Shown piece after piece: positions 1 to 9,914 of a DNA stretch of 64,000 nucleotides (within the stretch, counting starts at the first letter, position 1; each line of letters opens with the position of its first letter). The notes under the pieces are model-generated. The model was not told the origin of the DNA, did no database searches, and saw nothing but the letters and a program-made list of their open reading frames with translations. Made by a program: the position numbers and the translations under genes. This stretch comes from Bradyrhizobiaceae bacterium PARB1 (GTDB lineage Bacteria > Pseudomonadota > Alphaproteobacteria > Rhizobiales > Xanthobacteraceae), in the NCBI GenBank assembly GCA_002256345.1, contig NKIY01000004.1, positions 662,232 through 726,231 on the forward strand. Direction: 5' to 3'.

Positions 1-735
1 TTCATGGCGGCGCGCCGCGGCGACGACATTGCGGGGCGCTCGCTGATGCGGGCGCTGGCAGGGCTGCGGTCCTTCGCCCGGTTCCTCGAACGCGAGGGAC
101 TGGGCTCAGTCGGCGCACTGTCATCCATTCGCGCCCCCAAAATCGGCAAGAGTCTGCCCAAGCCGCTGCAGATGGCCTCGGCCAAGCGCCTGACCGACGC
201 CGATGAGCGGGCCGGTGAGAATCGCGAGCCGTGGATCTGGGCGCGGGATGCCGCCGTGATGGCGTTGCTCTATGGCTCCGGCCTGCGCATTTCCGAAGCG
301 CTCGGTCTGAAGCGCCGGGACGTGCCCATGCCAGGGAAGGGTGATGTCTTGATCGTCAATGGCAAAGGTAACAAGACCCGGATGGTGCCGGTGCTGCACA
401 ATGTGCTGGAGCTGATTGCGGAATACGCCGCCATCTGCCCGCATCCGCTTCCGGCGGACGGGCCCATGTTCGTCGGAGCCCGCGGCGGTCCGTTGTCGCC
501 GCGCATCATCCAGCTCACCATGGAGCGGATGCGCGGTGCCCTTGGCCTGCCCGACAGCGCCACGCCCCATGCGCTGCGCCACTCTTTCGCGACCCATCTT
601 TTGAGCCGCGGCGGCGACCTGCGCGCCATCCAGGAATTGCTGGGGCATGCGTCGCTCTCGACTACCCAGATCTATACCGGGATCGACACCGAGCGCCTGT
701 TCGAGGTCTACAAGACAGCCCATCCACGGGCCTAA
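1..735 (+). CDS. xerC: Tyrosine recombinase XerC, C-terminal part (5' end outside the window)
   Basis: Site-specific recombinase that with XerD resolves chromosome dimers at dif. The reading frame is open at base 1, so the start lies outside; 244 residues are visible where the family has about 300. The catalytic set is complete: Arg96 in GSGLRISEALGL, Lys122 in the GKGNK beta-hairpin, His190-x-x-Arg193 in HALRHSFATHLL, His216 in LLGHASLSTTQIY, and the nucleophile Tyr225. The ending VYKTAHPRA fits alphaproteobacterial XerC better than XerD or a phage integrase (recollection of the family). No phage genes or att-like repeats are nearby. Confidence 0.88.
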   Translation, partial: FMAARRGDDIAGRSLMRALAGLRSFARFLEREGLGSVGALSSIRAPKIGKSLPKPLQMASAKRLTDADERAGENREPWIWARDAAVMALLYGSGLRISEALGLKRRDVPMPGKGDVLIVNGKGNKTRMVPVLHNVLELIAEYAAICPHPLPADGPMFVGARGGPLSPRIIQLTMERMRGALGLPDSATPHALRHSFATHLLSRGGDLRAIQELLGHASLSTTQIYTGIDTERLFEVYKTAHPRA

Positions 736-856
736 AGCCGGCATCTGCGGAGTGGCTACGCTCCGCTTTGCCTGCCCTACATGTCATCACCACATTGCCC
801 TTGCAGGTTATCACCCGATCGGCCAATGCTCGGCCGCTTTTGCCATGGGGGACCTG

Positions 857-1447
857 ATGGGCGCGCACGAAAGTATGGAGCACGCGGAGCATGCCGAGCA
901 TGCATCCGGCTCGAACAAGAAGATCGCATTGCTGATTTCGCTGCTGGCATTGTTCCTGGCGTTCTCGGAAACGCTCGGCAAGGGCGCGCAGACCGAATCG
1001 ATCAGCAAGAACGTCGAGGCTTCGAATCTGTGGGCCTTCTTCCAGGCCAAGAGCGTCCGCCGCACCGTGGTACAGGCGACGTCAGAACACGCCAAACTCA
1101 GTCTGGGCCTGATGGGCGACGATGCTGCCAAGGCGTCGCTCGCCAAGCAGATCGACGACTGGAACAAAACCGCACAGCGCTACCGTAACGAGCCAGAAAC
1201 CGGCGAAGGCTCCGAACAGCTTGCAGCCCGCGCGAAGGAAGCTGAACACAAGCGCGATCTCGCAATGGCGCGCTATCATCATTACGAGGTGGCTTCGGCT
1301 GCTTTCCAGATCGGAATCGTGCTCGCCTCGGCGACGATCATTACCGGGATGCTCGTGCTGGCCTGGGTCGCAGGTGCACTCGGTCTCGTCGGTCTTGGCT
1401 TCACCGCCATCGGCCTGTTCGCACCCCATGCGGTGCATTTGATGTAA
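857..1447 (+). CDS. DUF4337-like membrane protein
   Basis: A protein of about 196 residues of unknown function that resembles the DUF4337 family. It has a short acidic, His-rich N-terminus (repeated EHAEHAEHA), a hydrophobic segment IALLISLLALFLAFSE, a soluble charged middle region (about residues 55-145, likely coiled), and a C-terminal hydrophobic hairpin ending VHLM. An in-frame ATG lies at 845, but the ATG at 857 is preferred because GGGGGA sits 4 bases ahead of it. It follows xerC by about 120 bases in the same direction and ends at a symmetric hairpin. Function cannot be assigned. Confidence 0.75.
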   Translation: MGAHESMEHAEHAEHASGSNKKIALLISLLALFLAFSETLGKGAQTESISKNVEASNLWAFFQAKSVRRTVVQATSEHAKLSLGLMGDDAAKASLAKQIDDWNKTAQRYRNEPETGEGSEQLAARAKEAEHKRDLAMARYHHYEVASAAFQIGIVLASATIITGMLVLAWVAGALGLVGLGFTAIGLFAPHAVHLM

Positions 1448-1490
1448 TGACTGGCTCGGCCCCGCTCTTTCGGGAGCGGCGGCGCTCGAA

Positions 1491-1516
1491 CACCTCTCCC
1501 CCGGTGGGGAGAGGTG
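1491..1516. terminator. Perfect 11-bp hairpin between convergent genes
   Basis: CACCTCTCCCC at 1491-1501 pairs perfectly with GGGGAGAGGTG at 1506-1516 around a 4-base loop. It lies between the convergent DUF4337 gene and the minus-strand hydrolase. There is no clear T-run, so it may act as a bidirectional terminator or be one of the REP-like palindromes seen elsewhere in the window. Confidence 0.5.
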
Positions 1517-1526
1517 AAGAGCCAGG

Positions 1527-2420
1527 TTACTTCCCGCACAATTCGAGAACTGCTTCCGCAAATTCCTGCGGCTTTTCCTGCGGGATATTATGGCCGGCAC
1601 CGGCGATCACGCGGCGCTCATATGATCCCGTGAAATACCGGCCGTGATTTTCCGATCCCTTTACTGGACCTACACCGTCATCCTCTCCATGCAGCACGAT
1701 GGTCGGCACATCGATCTTCGGCTGCGCCGCCAAACGTTCCTCGACAAAGTCGTAGAAGGGATCGCCGGCCGCGCTCGCGGTACGGTGCATGTAGGAATGC
1801 ACGACCACATCGACGAAATCCTCATTGTCGAATGAGGCGACCGAGCGCGTGAAAGTTGCGTCGTCGAAATCCCAGCTCGGCGACCACATCTGCCACAGCA
1901 ATTTGCTGATGCCCGCGCGGTTCTGCACCAGACCGTTCCGGCCGCGTTCGGTATGGAAGTAGTACTGATACCACTGGCGCACTTCCTGCTCAGGTTCGTA
2001 CGGCCGTGTCGCGTTGGTGAGATCCTGGATATTGTATCCGGTGCAGCTGACGAGACCGTGCACGCGCTCCGGCCACAATGCCGAGACGATGCAGGCAGCG
2101 CGGCCGCCCCAGTCGTAGCCGGCGACGACGGCCCTCTCGATGCGTAACGCATCCATGAGGTCGAGCAGGTCCTGCCCGAGTGCACCTTGTTGTCCGGAAC
2201 GGATCGTATCCTTCGACAGAAATCGTGTCGGTCCATAACCGCGCAGATAGGGCACGATGGTGCGAAAACCGGCATCGTTGATCCGCGCCACGGCATCGTC
2301 ATAGCTGCGGACGTCGTAGGGGAAACCATGCAGCAGGATCACCGGTACGCCGCCTGCGGGGCCGCTGTGCTCATAGGCGATGTCGAGCAAAGGTGTTCGA
2401 ATATGTGCGAGGTCAGCCAA
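1527..2420 (-). CDS. Alpha/beta-hydrolase of the epoxide hydrolase/dehalogenase type
   Basis: A complete 297-residue alpha/beta-hydrolase. The oxyanion motif HGFP is at residues 31-34. The nucleophile motif is GYDWGG with Asp103, so the nucleophile is aspartate, not serine, as in epoxide hydrolases and haloalkane dehalogenases. The catalytic histidine is in GAGHNIPQEKP near the C-terminus, and the lid is rich in Trp and Tyr (QWYQYYFH). The start is TTG at 2420, with AGGAG 8 bases upstream; no nearby ATG fits. It probably opens an epoxide or related substrate by an ester intermediate. It stands alone, so no pathway can be given. Confidence 0.8.
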   Translation of the reverse strand: MADLAHIRTPLLDIAYEHSGPAGGVPVILLHGFPYDVRSYDDAVARINDAGFRTIVPYLRGYGPTRFLSKDTIRSGQQGALGQDLLDLMDALRIERAVVAGYDWGGRAACIVSALWPERVHGLVSCTGYNIQDLTNATRPYEPEQEVRQWYQYYFHTERGRNGLVQNRAGISKLLWQMWSPSWDFDDATFTRSVASFDNEDFVDVVVHSYMHRTASAAGDPFYDFVEERLAAQPKIDVPTIVLHGEDDGVGPVKGSENHGRYFTGSYERRVIAGAGHNIPQEKPQEFAEAVLELCGK

Positions 2421-2438
2421 ATTCGAACTCCTGCTCCA

Positions 2439-2966
2439 CTAGCGCATATGTGCCCGGTGACGAAGACGTTGCGCGAAGCGTAGCCAGCGCGATGACGGGC
2501 CGCGCAACGCGGCGATCTTCGCCCTGATGCGCGACATCACCGGCGCAACCAGGTCACGCGCACGTTGCCTAATATCGACGAGGAATGTGAAGAGTCGACG
2601 AAACCAGCCGATCTGCAGCAGCTTGTCGCGCGTCACGTCGAAGGAAAAGGCGAGCACGCCCATGCCGATAAATTTGGAGGCGACGATCAGAACGATCGCG
2701 CTGATCCAGAGATGGTGTGTCAGCAGATAGACTTCTGCGAATTTCAACGGCACCAGCAGCAGAACGAGCGGGGCGATGAAGACCAGCAGCGAAGGATAGG
2801 GCGATAGCCCGGCCACCTTTACGGCGCACCATTCCTTGAAGGCGCGCAGCGGAATGAGAGCAACGACGCGCGCAACGACCGGTTCGAGATGATCCCAGAG
2901 CCACGCTTCGATCAGAAAGATCAAAGCGAGCAGGAACCAGAACGGCTGCAGCACGCGTCGCATCAT
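2439..2966 (-). CDS. Small inner-membrane protein, unknown function
   Basis: A protein of about 175 residues. Hydrophobic segments include FWFLLALIFLIEAWLW (about residues 8-23), YPSLLVFIAPLVLLLVPL (about 55-72) and LWISAIVLIVASKFIGMGVL (about 85-105). The C-terminal tail of about 60 residues is strongly basic. The frame extends to 3095 through a palindromic repeat, so a downstream ATG pair at 2963/2966 is preferred. It lies 18 bases upstream of the hydrolase on the same strand and may be cotranscribed. The family is often annotated only as a hypothetical transmembrane protein. Confidence 0.7.
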   Translation of the reverse strand: MMRRVLQPFWFLLALIFLIEAWLWDHLEPVVARVVALIPLRAFKEWCAVKVAGLSPYPSLLVFIAPLVLLLVPLKFAEVYLLTHHLWISAIVLIVASKFIGMGVLAFSFDVTRDKLLQIGWFRRLFTFLVDIRQRARDLVAPVMSRIRAKIAALRGPSSRWLRFAQRLRHRAHMR

Positions 2967-3000
2967 CAGAGGATACCCCCGCGCCGGCTCTCTTGCTTTA

Positions 3001-3048
3001 GAGCATGATCCCGCCCGAAAACCGGAATTCACTTTCGGGATCATGCTC
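3001..3048. repeat. Palindromic dispersed repeat, family A copy 1
   Basis: GAGCATGATCCCG (3001-3013) and CGGGATCATGCTC (3036-3048) form a perfect 13-bp inverted repeat around a loop containing CGAAAACCGGAATTCAC. Two relatives occur at 35577-35621 and, inverted, at 57734-57775. It sits between lpdA and the membrane-protein gene and could also end lpdA transcription. Confidence 0.8.
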
Positions 3049-3063
3049 CAGGCCGGCCGGGAC

Positions 3064-4467
3064 TCACATATGGATGGCGCGCTTACCCACCGCAAGCGCG
3101 GCTTCCTTGACAGCTTCCGAGCGGGTCGGATGCGCGTGGCAGGTGCGGGCCAGATCCTCGGCGGAACCGCCGAATTCCATCAGCACGCAAGCCTCGTGGA
3201 TCATCTCGCCCGCTTCGCGGCCGATGATGTGTACGCCGAGCACGCGATCGGTCTTCGCATCTGCGAGGATTTTTACGAAACCATCGGTGGTCTGGTTGAC
3301 CTTGGAGCGGCCGTTGGCGGTGAAGGGGAACTTGCCGACGGTGTAGTTCACACCAGCCGCCTTGAGTTCTTCCTCGGTCTTGCCGACCGCGGCGACTTCC
3401 GGTGTGGTGTAGACGACGCCGGGGATCACGTCATAGTTCACGTGACCGGCCTGGCCGGCGAGGATCTCGGCAACGGCCACGCCTTCGTCTTCCGCCTTGT
3501 GCGCGAGCATCGGACCGGCGACCACGTCGCCGATGGCATAAACGCCCTTCACGCTGGTGGCGAAGTGATGGTCGATCTTGACGCGGCCGCGCTCATCCAG
3601 CGTAACGCCGGCTTCCTGCAGACCCAAACCGGCCGTGTAGGGCGTACGGCCGATGGCGACGAGGACGATGTCGGCTTCGAGAGATTCGGCAGTGCCGCCG
3701 GCAGCAGGCTCGACCTGCGCCTTGAGCAGTTTGCCCGATGAGTCGATGCCGGTGACCTTGGCGCCGAGCTTGAAGGTCATGCCCTGCTTCTCCAGCATGC
3801 GCTGGAACTGCTTGGCGACTTCACCGTCCATGCCGGGCAGGATGCGGTCGAGGAATTCGACCACGGTGACCTGTGCGCCAAGGCGGCGCCACACCGAGCC
3901 GAGCTCGAGGCCGATTACGCCGGCGCCGACCACGATCAACTTCTCCGGCACCTTCTCCAGCGACAGTGCGCCGGTGGAGGAGACGATGCGCTTCTCGTCG
4001 ATCTCGATGCCCTTGAGGTTGGCGACAGCCGAACCCGAAGCGATGACGATGTTCTTGGTCTCCAGTGTCTGCGCTTTGCCGTCCGCGCCGGTCACTTCGA
4101 CCTTGCCGGTGCCGAGCACCTTGCCGGTGCCGGAGACGACATCGATCTTGTTCTTCTTCATCAGGAATTCGACGCCCTTGACGTTGCCGTCGATGCCCTG
4201 CTGCTTGAAGTTCATCAGCGCAGGCAGATCGAGTGTCGGCGCAGACACCTTGATGCCCATCTTGCCGAAGGAATGACCGGCTTCCTCGAAGAGTTCGGAC
4301 GAGTACAGCAGCGCTTTGGACGGCATGCAGCCGACATTCAGACAGGTGCCACCCAGCGTGCTGTTCTTCTCGACCACGGCGACCTTCATGCCGAGCTGCG
4401 CCGCGCGAATGGCGCAGACATAGCCTCCGGGGCCGGTGCCGATGACGACGAGATCGTAAGTAGCCAT
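3064..4467 (-). CDS. lpdA: Dihydrolipoyl dehydrogenase (E3)
   Basis: A 467-residue flavoprotein that reoxidises dihydrolipoamide with NAD+ for the 2-oxoglutarate dehydrogenase complex, and possibly pyruvate dehydrogenase. The FAD motif is [12 protein letters not shown]. The redox disulfide is Cys42/Cys47 in [13 protein letters not shown]. An NAD-binding motif [15 protein letters not shown] follows, and the dimer-interface catalytic His is in [13 protein letters not shown] near the end. The frame extends further upstream, but the ATG at 4467 has AGGA at good spacing and gives the usual family length. It is the last gene of the sucA-sucB-SDR-lpdA series. Confidence 0.97.
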   Translation of the reverse strand: MATYDLVVIGTGPGGYVCAIRAAQLGMKVAVVEKNSTLGGTCLNVGCMPSKALLYSSELFEEAGHSFGKMGIKVSAPTLDLPALMNFKQQGIDGNVKGVEFLMKKNKIDVVSGTGKVLGTGKVEVTGADGKAQTLETKNIVIASGSAVANLKGIEIDEKRIVSSTGALSLEKVPEKLIVVGAGVIGLELGSVWRRLGAQVTVVEFLDRILPGMDGEVAKQFQRMLEKQGMTFKLGAKVTGIDSSGKLLKAQVEPAAGGTAESLEADIVLVAIGRTPYTAGLGLQEAGVTLDERGRVKIDHHFATSVKGVYAIGDVVAGPMLAHKAEDEGVAVAEILAGQAGHVNYDVIPGVVYTTPEVAAVGKTEEELKAAGVNYTVGKFPFTANGRSKVNQTTDGFVKILADAKTDRVLGVHIIGREAGEMIHEACVLMEFGGSAEDLARTCHAHPTRSEAVKEAALAVGKRAIHM

Positions 4468-4510
4468 GATGAAGTCCTGTGGTGCTTGGGATTGAATTGG
4501 GTGTGGGGTG

Positions 4511-5266
4511 TTAACGGCCACCCGACACGTCGAGAATGGATGACGTGACGTAGGAGGCGTCGTCGGAAAGCAGCCAGACGATCGCATTGGCGATTTCATC
4601 TGCGGTGCCGACACGCTTCATCGGTACATGCACGGCGAGACGATGAGCGCGATCGGGCTCGCCGCCGCTGGCGTGAATTTCGGTATCGATCAGGCCGGGG
4701 CGAATGCCGACGACACGAATGCCTTCGGTCGCGACTTCCTGGCTGAGACCGATGGTGAACGTGTCGATGGCGCCCTTCGACGCGGCGTAGTCAACGTAAG
4801 TATTGGCCGAGCCGAGTTTCGCAGCCACCGACGACAGGTTGACGATGACGCCGCCGGTGCCACCATGCTTGCTGGACATCCGCTTCACCGCCTCGCGGGC
4901 GCAGAGGAAACTGCCGGTCACATTCACCGCCATCATGCGGGTGATGCGTTCGGCGGTCATGTCCTCGACGCGGATGCTCGGGCCGACGATGCCGGCATTG
5001 TTGACGAGGGCCTTGAGCGGGCCAAAGGCGTCGGCAGCTTTGAACAGCGCGAGAATGTCGGCTTCCGAACCGACATCGCATTTCACTGCGATGGCTTTGC
5101 CGTTGCCGGTCTCGATCTGGGTGACGACCTCATCGGCGGCCGCCTTGTTGCTCGCGTAAGCAACCACGACCCTGAACCCCTGTGCGGCAATCTTCAGTGC
5201 AGCGGCGCGTCCGATGCCGCGACTACCGCCGGTGATGATGACGACACTGTCGGTATCAGTAGCCAT
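4511..5266 (-). CDS. SDR-family NAD(P)-dependent oxidoreductase
   Basis: A 251-residue classical short-chain dehydrogenase. It has the cofactor motif TGGSRGIG (about residues 12-19), the NNAG motif, and the Ser...Tyr-x-x-x-Lys catalytic set (NLSS, then [10 protein letters not shown]). The C-terminus [16 protein letters not shown] is typical of the family. The ATG at 5266 is preferred over a GTG at 5272. The gene lies between sucB and lpdA in the same orientation. I recall the same position in other Nitrobacteraceae genomes, which suggests a role tied to this locus, but no substrate can be read from the sequence. Confidence 0.85.
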   Translation of the reverse strand: MATDTDSVVIITGGSRGIGRAAALKIAAQGFRVVVAYASNKAAADEVVTQIETGNGKAIAVKCDVGSEADILALFKAADAFGPLKALVNNAGIVGPSIRVEDMTAERITRMMAVNVTGSFLCAREAVKRMSSKHGGTGGVIVNLSSVAAKLGSANTYVDYAASKGAIDTFTIGLSQEVATEGIRVVGIRPGLIDTEIHASGGEPDRAHRLAVHVPMKRVGTADEIANAIVWLLSDDASYVTSSILDVSGGR

Positions 5267-5291
5267 GAGCACCTGCCCCTCAGCATTTCTG

Positions 5292-5402
5292 CGTCATACC
5301 CGGGCTTGCCCCAGGCATCCACGTCTTGAATTGCGGTGAAGAAGACGTGGATGGCCGGGACATCTAGCGAAGCAGCGCTTCGCGCTACGCCCGGCCATGA
5401 CG
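5292..5402. repeat. Intergenic inverted repeat, family C copy 1
   Basis: The outer arms CGTCATACCCGGGC (5292) and GCCCGGCCATGACG (to 5402) pair imperfectly. Inside, CATCCACGTCTT (5317-5328) pairs with AAGACGTGGATG (5342-5353), and a further small hairpin AGCG...CGCT follows. Related units lie at 49124-49202 and, degenerate, near 59690. It fills the sucB-SDR gap. Confidence 0.7.
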
Positions 5403-5411
5403 GTGTTCTAC

Positions 5412-6656
5412 TTACAGATCCAGAACGAGACGTGCCGGATCTTCCAGGCTTTCCTTGACGCGAACCAGGAAGGTCACGGCCTCCTTGCCGTCGATCACGC
5501 GGTGATCGTAGCTGAGTGCCAGATACATCATCGGGCGGATCTCGATCTTGCCGCCGACCACGACCGGACGTTCCTGGATCTTGTGCATGCCGAGGATACC
5601 GGCCTGCGGGGCGTTCAGGATCGGGGTCGACATCAGCGAGCCGTAGATGCCGCCATTGGTGATGGTGAAGGTGCCGCCCTGCATCTCGTCGATCTTGAGC
5701 TGGCCGTCACGGGCGCGCTTGCCGAAATCGGCGATGTCGCGCTCGATCTGCGAAATCGACTTGCTGTCGCATTCGCGCACGACCGGGACCACGAGACCCT
5801 TGTCGGTGCCGACGGCGACGCCGACGTGATAGTAATTCTTGTAGATGATGTCGCTGCCGTCGATCTCGGCATTGACGGCCGGGATGTCCTTCAGCGCCTG
5901 CACGCAGGCCTTGGTGAAGAAGCCCATGAAGCCGAGCTTGTTGCCGTGCTTCTTCTCGAACACGTCCTTGTACTGCGAACGCAGCGCCATCACCGCGGTC
6001 ATGTCGACCTCGTTGAAGGTGGTGAGCATCGCAGCGGTGTTCTGCACGTCCTTGAGCCGGCGGGCGATGGTCTGACGCAGGCGCGTCATCTTCACGCGTT
6101 CCTCGCGGGCGGCATCGTCGGCCGGGGAGGCGGCGCGCATCTGAACGGCAGCGGCAGGCTGGTTCACCGGGGTCGGCGAAGAGGCAGCTTTCTCGATGGC
6201 GGCGAGCATGTCGCCCTTGGTCACGCGGCCATCCTTGCCCGAGCCGGCGACGCCAGCGGCATCGATGCCGCTCTCGGCCGAGAGCTTGCGGACCGACGGG
6301 GCCTGCGGGGTGTCAGCAGCAAGGGTCTTCGACGGCGCAGCGGCAGCAGCGGCCGGAGCAGCAGCCGGAGCCGGCGCAGCTTCAGCTTTCGGCGCGGCAG
6401 CAGCCGGCTTGGCGCCGCCAGCACCATCGGTGATCTGGCCGAGCAGCGCGCCGACGGCGACGGTCTCGCCGTCCTTGGCCACGATTTCGCTGAGCGTGCC
6501 GGCCGAGGGCGCCGGCACTTCGATGGTGACCTTGTCGGTCTCGAGTTCAACCAACGGCTCGTCGACGGCGACGGCATCGCCGGGCTTCTTGAACCAGCGG
6601 CCGATGGTGGCTTCGGTCACGGACTCGCCGAGCGTGGGAACGCGAATGTCAGTCAT
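5412..6656 (-). CDS. sucB: 2-oxoglutarate dehydrogenase E2, dihydrolipoyl succinyltransferase
   Basis: A 414-residue core subunit that transfers the succinyl group to CoA. The lipoyl domain has Lys42 in ETDKVTIEV as the lipoylation site. An Ala/Pro-rich linker follows, then a peripheral-subunit binding domain (about residues 130-165, [12 protein letters not shown]... with [12 protein letters not shown]), a second linker, and the catalytic domain ending with [11 protein letters not shown], which holds the catalytic His and Asp. The ATG at 6656 follows AGGAAG. sucA lies 144 bases upstream on the same strand, consistent with one operon with the SDR and lpdA genes. Confidence 0.97.
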   Translation of the reverse strand: MTDIRVPTLGESVTEATIGRWFKKPGDAVAVDEPLVELETDKVTIEVPAPSAGTLSEIVAKDGETVAVGALLGQITDGAGGAKPAAAAPKAEAAPAPAAAPAAAAAAPSKTLAADTPQAPSVRKLSAESGIDAAGVAGSGKDGRVTKGDMLAAIEKAASSPTPVNQPAAAVQMRAASPADDAAREERVKMTRLRQTIARRLKDVQNTAAMLTTFNEVDMTAVMALRSQYKDVFEKKHGNKLGFMGFFTKACVQALKDIPAVNAEIDGSDIIYKNYYHVGVAVGTDKGLVVPVVRECDSKSISQIERDIADFGKRARDGQLKIDEMQGGTFTITNGGIYGSLMSTPILNAPQAGILGMHKIQERPVVVGGKIEIRPMMYLALSYDHRVIDGKEAVTFLVRVKESLEDPARLVLDL

Positions 6657-6800
6657 GGTCTGCTTCCTGTTGCGGCCGGATGATCCGATCCGAAGTTTTT
6701 GGGATCGATCAGGCCTGAAAGAGGTCGAAGTGTAGATTTCAAATAAGACGGGTGCGCGAATGCCCCGCGTGAAGCGGGGCATCGCGATGGCGGTGAATGC

Positions 6801-9734
6801 TTAGCCCAGCGCCTCGTCGAGGAACGCCTTGAGCTGGGCGAGATGCTTGGACATCAAACCGGTGGCGGTCGCAGCCGAGGCCGCGCGGCCGGCATAACGC
6901 GGACGCTTGTGGGTCGCGTTGATCTGGTTGAGCACCCATTCCAGATACGGTTCGATGAAGTGCCAGCCGCCCATATTACGCGGCTCTTCCTGGCACCACA
7001 CGAACTCCGCCCCCTTGAAGCGGGTCAGTTCCTGAACCAGCGTCTTGAGCGGCACCGGATAGAGCTGCTCGATGCGCAGCAAATAGATATCGTCAACGCC
7101 GCGCTTCTCGCGCTCCTCGAACAGGTCGTAGTAGACCTTGCCCGAACACAGCACGACACGACGAATCTTGTTGTCCGGCTGCAGCTTCTCCGCATCGTCG
7201 AACAGCACGCGATGGAACGAGGTGCCCGCACCGAGTTGGTCGAGCTTCGATACTGCACGCTTGTGGCGCAGCAGCGACTTCGGAGTCATCACGATCAGCG
7301 GCTTGCGGATCTCGCGCTTCAGCTGGCGGCGCAACATGTGGAAGTAGTTGGCCGGGGTGGTCGGGTTGACCACCTGCATGTTGTCTTCCGCGCACATCTG
7401 CAGGAAGCGCTCGAGGCGCGCCGACGAGTGCTCGGGACCCTGGCCTTCATAGCCATGCGGCAACAGACAGACGAGGCCCGACATACGCAGCCACTTGCGT
7501 TCGCCCGAGGAGATGAACTGGTCGAACACCACCTGCGCGCCATTGGCGAAGTCACCGAACTGCGCTTCCCACAAAGCGAGCGTGTTCGGCTCGGCGAGCG
7601 AGTAGCCATATTCGAAGCCGAGCACGGCTTCTTCCGACAGCAGCGAGTTGATGACTTCGTAACGACCCTGCTTTTCGCCGAGATGGTTGAACGGTGTGTA
7701 GCGGCTTTCGTCTTCCTGATCGAACCAGACCGAGTGACGCTGCGAGAAGGTGCCGCGTTCGGAGTCCTGGCCGGACAAGCGAATGTGGTGACCTTCCTCC
7801 ATCAGCGAGCAGAACGCCAGCGCTTCGCCGGTCGCCCAGTCGATGCCTTCGCCATTGTCGATGGCCTTGGCGCGGGCGTCGAGGAAACGCTGCACCGTAC
7901 GGTGGATACGGAAGCCGTCCGGCACCTTGGTGATCTTGTTGCCGATGTCCTTGAGGACAGTGACATCGACGCCGGTGACGCCGCGGCGCGGTTCTTCGTC
8001 CTCACCTGCGATCTTGAGGCCTGACCACTTGCCGTCCATCCAGTCGGCCTTGTTCGGCTTGTAGCTGGTGCCAGCTTCGAGCTCGACGTCGAGCTTCGAG
8101 CGCCAGTCGGCCTTGGCCTTGTCGTAATCGGCCTGGGTCAGCACGTTCTCGGCGATCAGGCGCTTGGCATACATGTCGACCGTGGTCTCATGCCCGCCAA
8201 TCTTCTTGTACATCACCGGCTGGGTGAATGCCGGCTCGTCGCCTTCGTTATGGCCGTGGCGGCGATAACAGAACATGTCGATGACGACCGGCTTGTGGAA
8301 CTTCTGCCGGAATTCCACGGCGATCTTGGCCGCGAACACGACCGCTTCCGGATCGTCGCCGTTCACATGGAAGATCGGCGCGTCGATCATCTTGGCGACG
8401 TCGGACGGATAGGGTGACGAACGCGAGTAACGCGGATAGGTGGTGAAGCCGATCTGGTTGTTGACGATGAAGTGGATCGAACCGCCGGTGCGGTAACCCT
8501 TCAGGTCCGACAGCGCGAAACATTCCGCGACGACGCCCTGACCTGCGAAGGCCGCGTCGCCATGCATCAGCAGCGGCAGCACCGAGACGCGCATGTCCGG
8601 CGGATCGCCATGCTGGTCCTGCTTGGCGCGGACCTTGCCGAGCACAACGGGATCGACGATTTCGAGATGCGACGGATTGGCGGTCAGCGACAGATGGATC
8701 TTGTTCTGGTCGAACTCGCGGTCCGACGAGGCGCCGAGGTGATACTTCACGTCGCCCGAACCCTCGACTTCGTCGGGATTGGCCGAACCACCCTTGAATT
8801 CATGGAACAGCGCGCGGTGTGGCTTGCCCATCACCTGGGTCAGCACGTTGAGGCGGCCGCGATGCGGCATGCCCAGCACGATTTCCTTTACGCCGAGGCT
8901 GCCGCCACGCTTGATGATCTGCTCAAGCGCGGGGATCAGCGATTCGCCGCCGTCGAGACCGAAGCGCTTGGTGCCGGTGAACTTGACGTCGCAGAACTTC
9001 TCGAAGCCATCGGCCTCGATGAGCTTCATCAGGATGGCGCGGCGGCCTTCCGGCGTGAAGCTGATTTCCTTGTCCGGCCCTTCGATGCGTTCCTGGATCC
9101 AGGCCTTCTGTGCCGGATTCGAGATATGCATGAATTCGACGCCGAGCGTCTGGCAATAGGTGCGCTGGAGGATCGCGGTGATCTCGCGCAGCGTGCCGTA
9201 TTCCAGGCCGATGACATTATCGATGAAGATCTTGCGGTCGAGATCGGCGTCGGTGAAGCCGTAGGACTTGGGATCGAGTTCTTCGTGATCCTTCACGCCT
9301 TCGATGCCGAGCGGATCGAGATTGGCGTGGAAGTGGCCACGCATGCGATAGGCGCGGATCAACATCAGGGCGCGAACCGAATCGCGCGTCGCCTGGATCA
9401 GATCGCCGACCGGAACTTTCTCGCCCTTCTCAGCCTTGGCAGCCAGCTTGGCGCCGACGGCTTTCTCGACCTTGGCCCAGTTGCCATCCAGCGCGTGGGT
9501 GAGGTCGTCAGTCGGAGAAACCGGCCAATTTGACTTTTCCCAGGACGGACCGGCGGCATTCTTCTGCACGTCGGTGGAACTGTCCTTCAAGCTCTTGAAG
9601 AACTCCTGCCACTCGGCATCCACCGAGGAGGGGTCTGCTTCGAATTGTGCGTAGAGATCGTCGATGTAAGTGGCGTTGGCGCCCTGGAGGAATGAAGAGA
9701 GGGCAAAAGCGGCGTTCGCGTCCTGGCGAGACAT
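6801..9734 (-). CDS. sucA: 2-oxoglutarate dehydrogenase E1 component
   Basis: A 977-residue thiamine-diphosphate enzyme that decarboxylates 2-oxoglutarate and succinylates the lipoyl arm of SucB. The N-terminus (MSRQDANAAFALSSFLQGAN) matches the alphaproteobacterial type. Hallmarks include MPHRGRLNVL, GDAAFAGQG, HVNGDDPEA (ThDP/Mg site), RRHGHNEGDEP and, in the C-terminal half, LPHGYEGQGPEHSSARLER. Length is close to the usual 985. The ATG at 9734 follows AGGAC. In close relatives, as recalled, sucC and sucD precede it directly; here they are 12.5 kb away beyond an accessory block. Confidence 0.97.
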   Translation of the reverse strand: MSRQDANAAFALSSFLQGANATYIDDLYAQFEADPSSVDAEWQEFFKSLKDSSTDVQKNAAGPSWEKSNWPVSPTDDLTHALDGNWAKVEKAVGAKLAAKAEKGEKVPVGDLIQATRDSVRALMLIRAYRMRGHFHANLDPLGIEGVKDHEELDPKSYGFTDADLDRKIFIDNVIGLEYGTLREITAILQRTYCQTLGVEFMHISNPAQKAWIQERIEGPDKEISFTPEGRRAILMKLIEADGFEKFCDVKFTGTKRFGLDGGESLIPALEQIIKRGGSLGVKEIVLGMPHRGRLNVLTQVMGKPHRALFHEFKGGSANPDEVEGSGDVKYHLGASSDREFDQNKIHLSLTANPSHLEIVDPVVLGKVRAKQDQHGDPPDMRVSVLPLLMHGDAAFAGQGVVAECFALSDLKGYRTGGSIHFIVNNQIGFTTYPRYSRSSPYPSDVAKMIDAPIFHVNGDDPEAVVFAAKIAVEFRQKFHKPVVIDMFCYRRHGHNEGDEPAFTQPVMYKKIGGHETTVDMYAKRLIAENVLTQADYDKAKADWRSKLDVELEAGTSYKPNKADWMDGKWSGLKIAGEDEEPRRGVTGVDVTVLKDIGNKITKVPDGFRIHRTVQRFLDARAKAIDNGEGIDWATGEALAFCSLMEEGHHIRLSGQDSERGTFSQRHSVWFDQEDESRYTPFNHLGEKQGRYEVINSLLSEEAVLGFEYGYSLAEPNTLALWEAQFGDFANGAQVVFDQFISSGERKWLRMSGLVCLLPHGYEGQGPEHSSARLERFLQMCAEDNMQVVNPTTPANYFHMLRRQLKREIRKPLIVMTPKSLLRHKRAVSKLDQLGAGTSFHRVLFDDAEKLQPDNKIRRVVLCSGKVYYDLFEEREKRGVDDIYLLRIEQLYPVPLKTLVQELTRFKGAEFVWCQEEPRNMGGWHFIEPYLEWVLNQINATHKRPRYAGRAASAATATGLMSKHLAQLKAFLDEALG

Positions 9735-9914
9735 TGTGCGTCCTGAATTTTTCTAGTCGCGCGGAAGTTCGGGCGAGGGACCGGCCCTTTGACGGACCGA
9801 ACCTTGTGCGGCGACCTTCTAACCTATTTGGATCGAAAGTGCGCCCTAAAAACACGAAGAACTGAATAATTCGTCAAATCTTCGTGCGGTGTGAATTTAC
9901 TGACTAAATCTCAA

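Noticed and set aside
1..735. Xer-type recombinase as evidence for a prophage or integrated island at the left edge
   Set aside because: The C-terminus fits housekeeping XerC, and no phage genes, att repeats or tRNA lie nearby.
8472..9533. Long plus-strand frame opposite sucA
   Set aside because: Shadow frame of high-GC coding DNA with no family similarity. The frame at 5397-6683 opposite sucB is rejected for the same reason.
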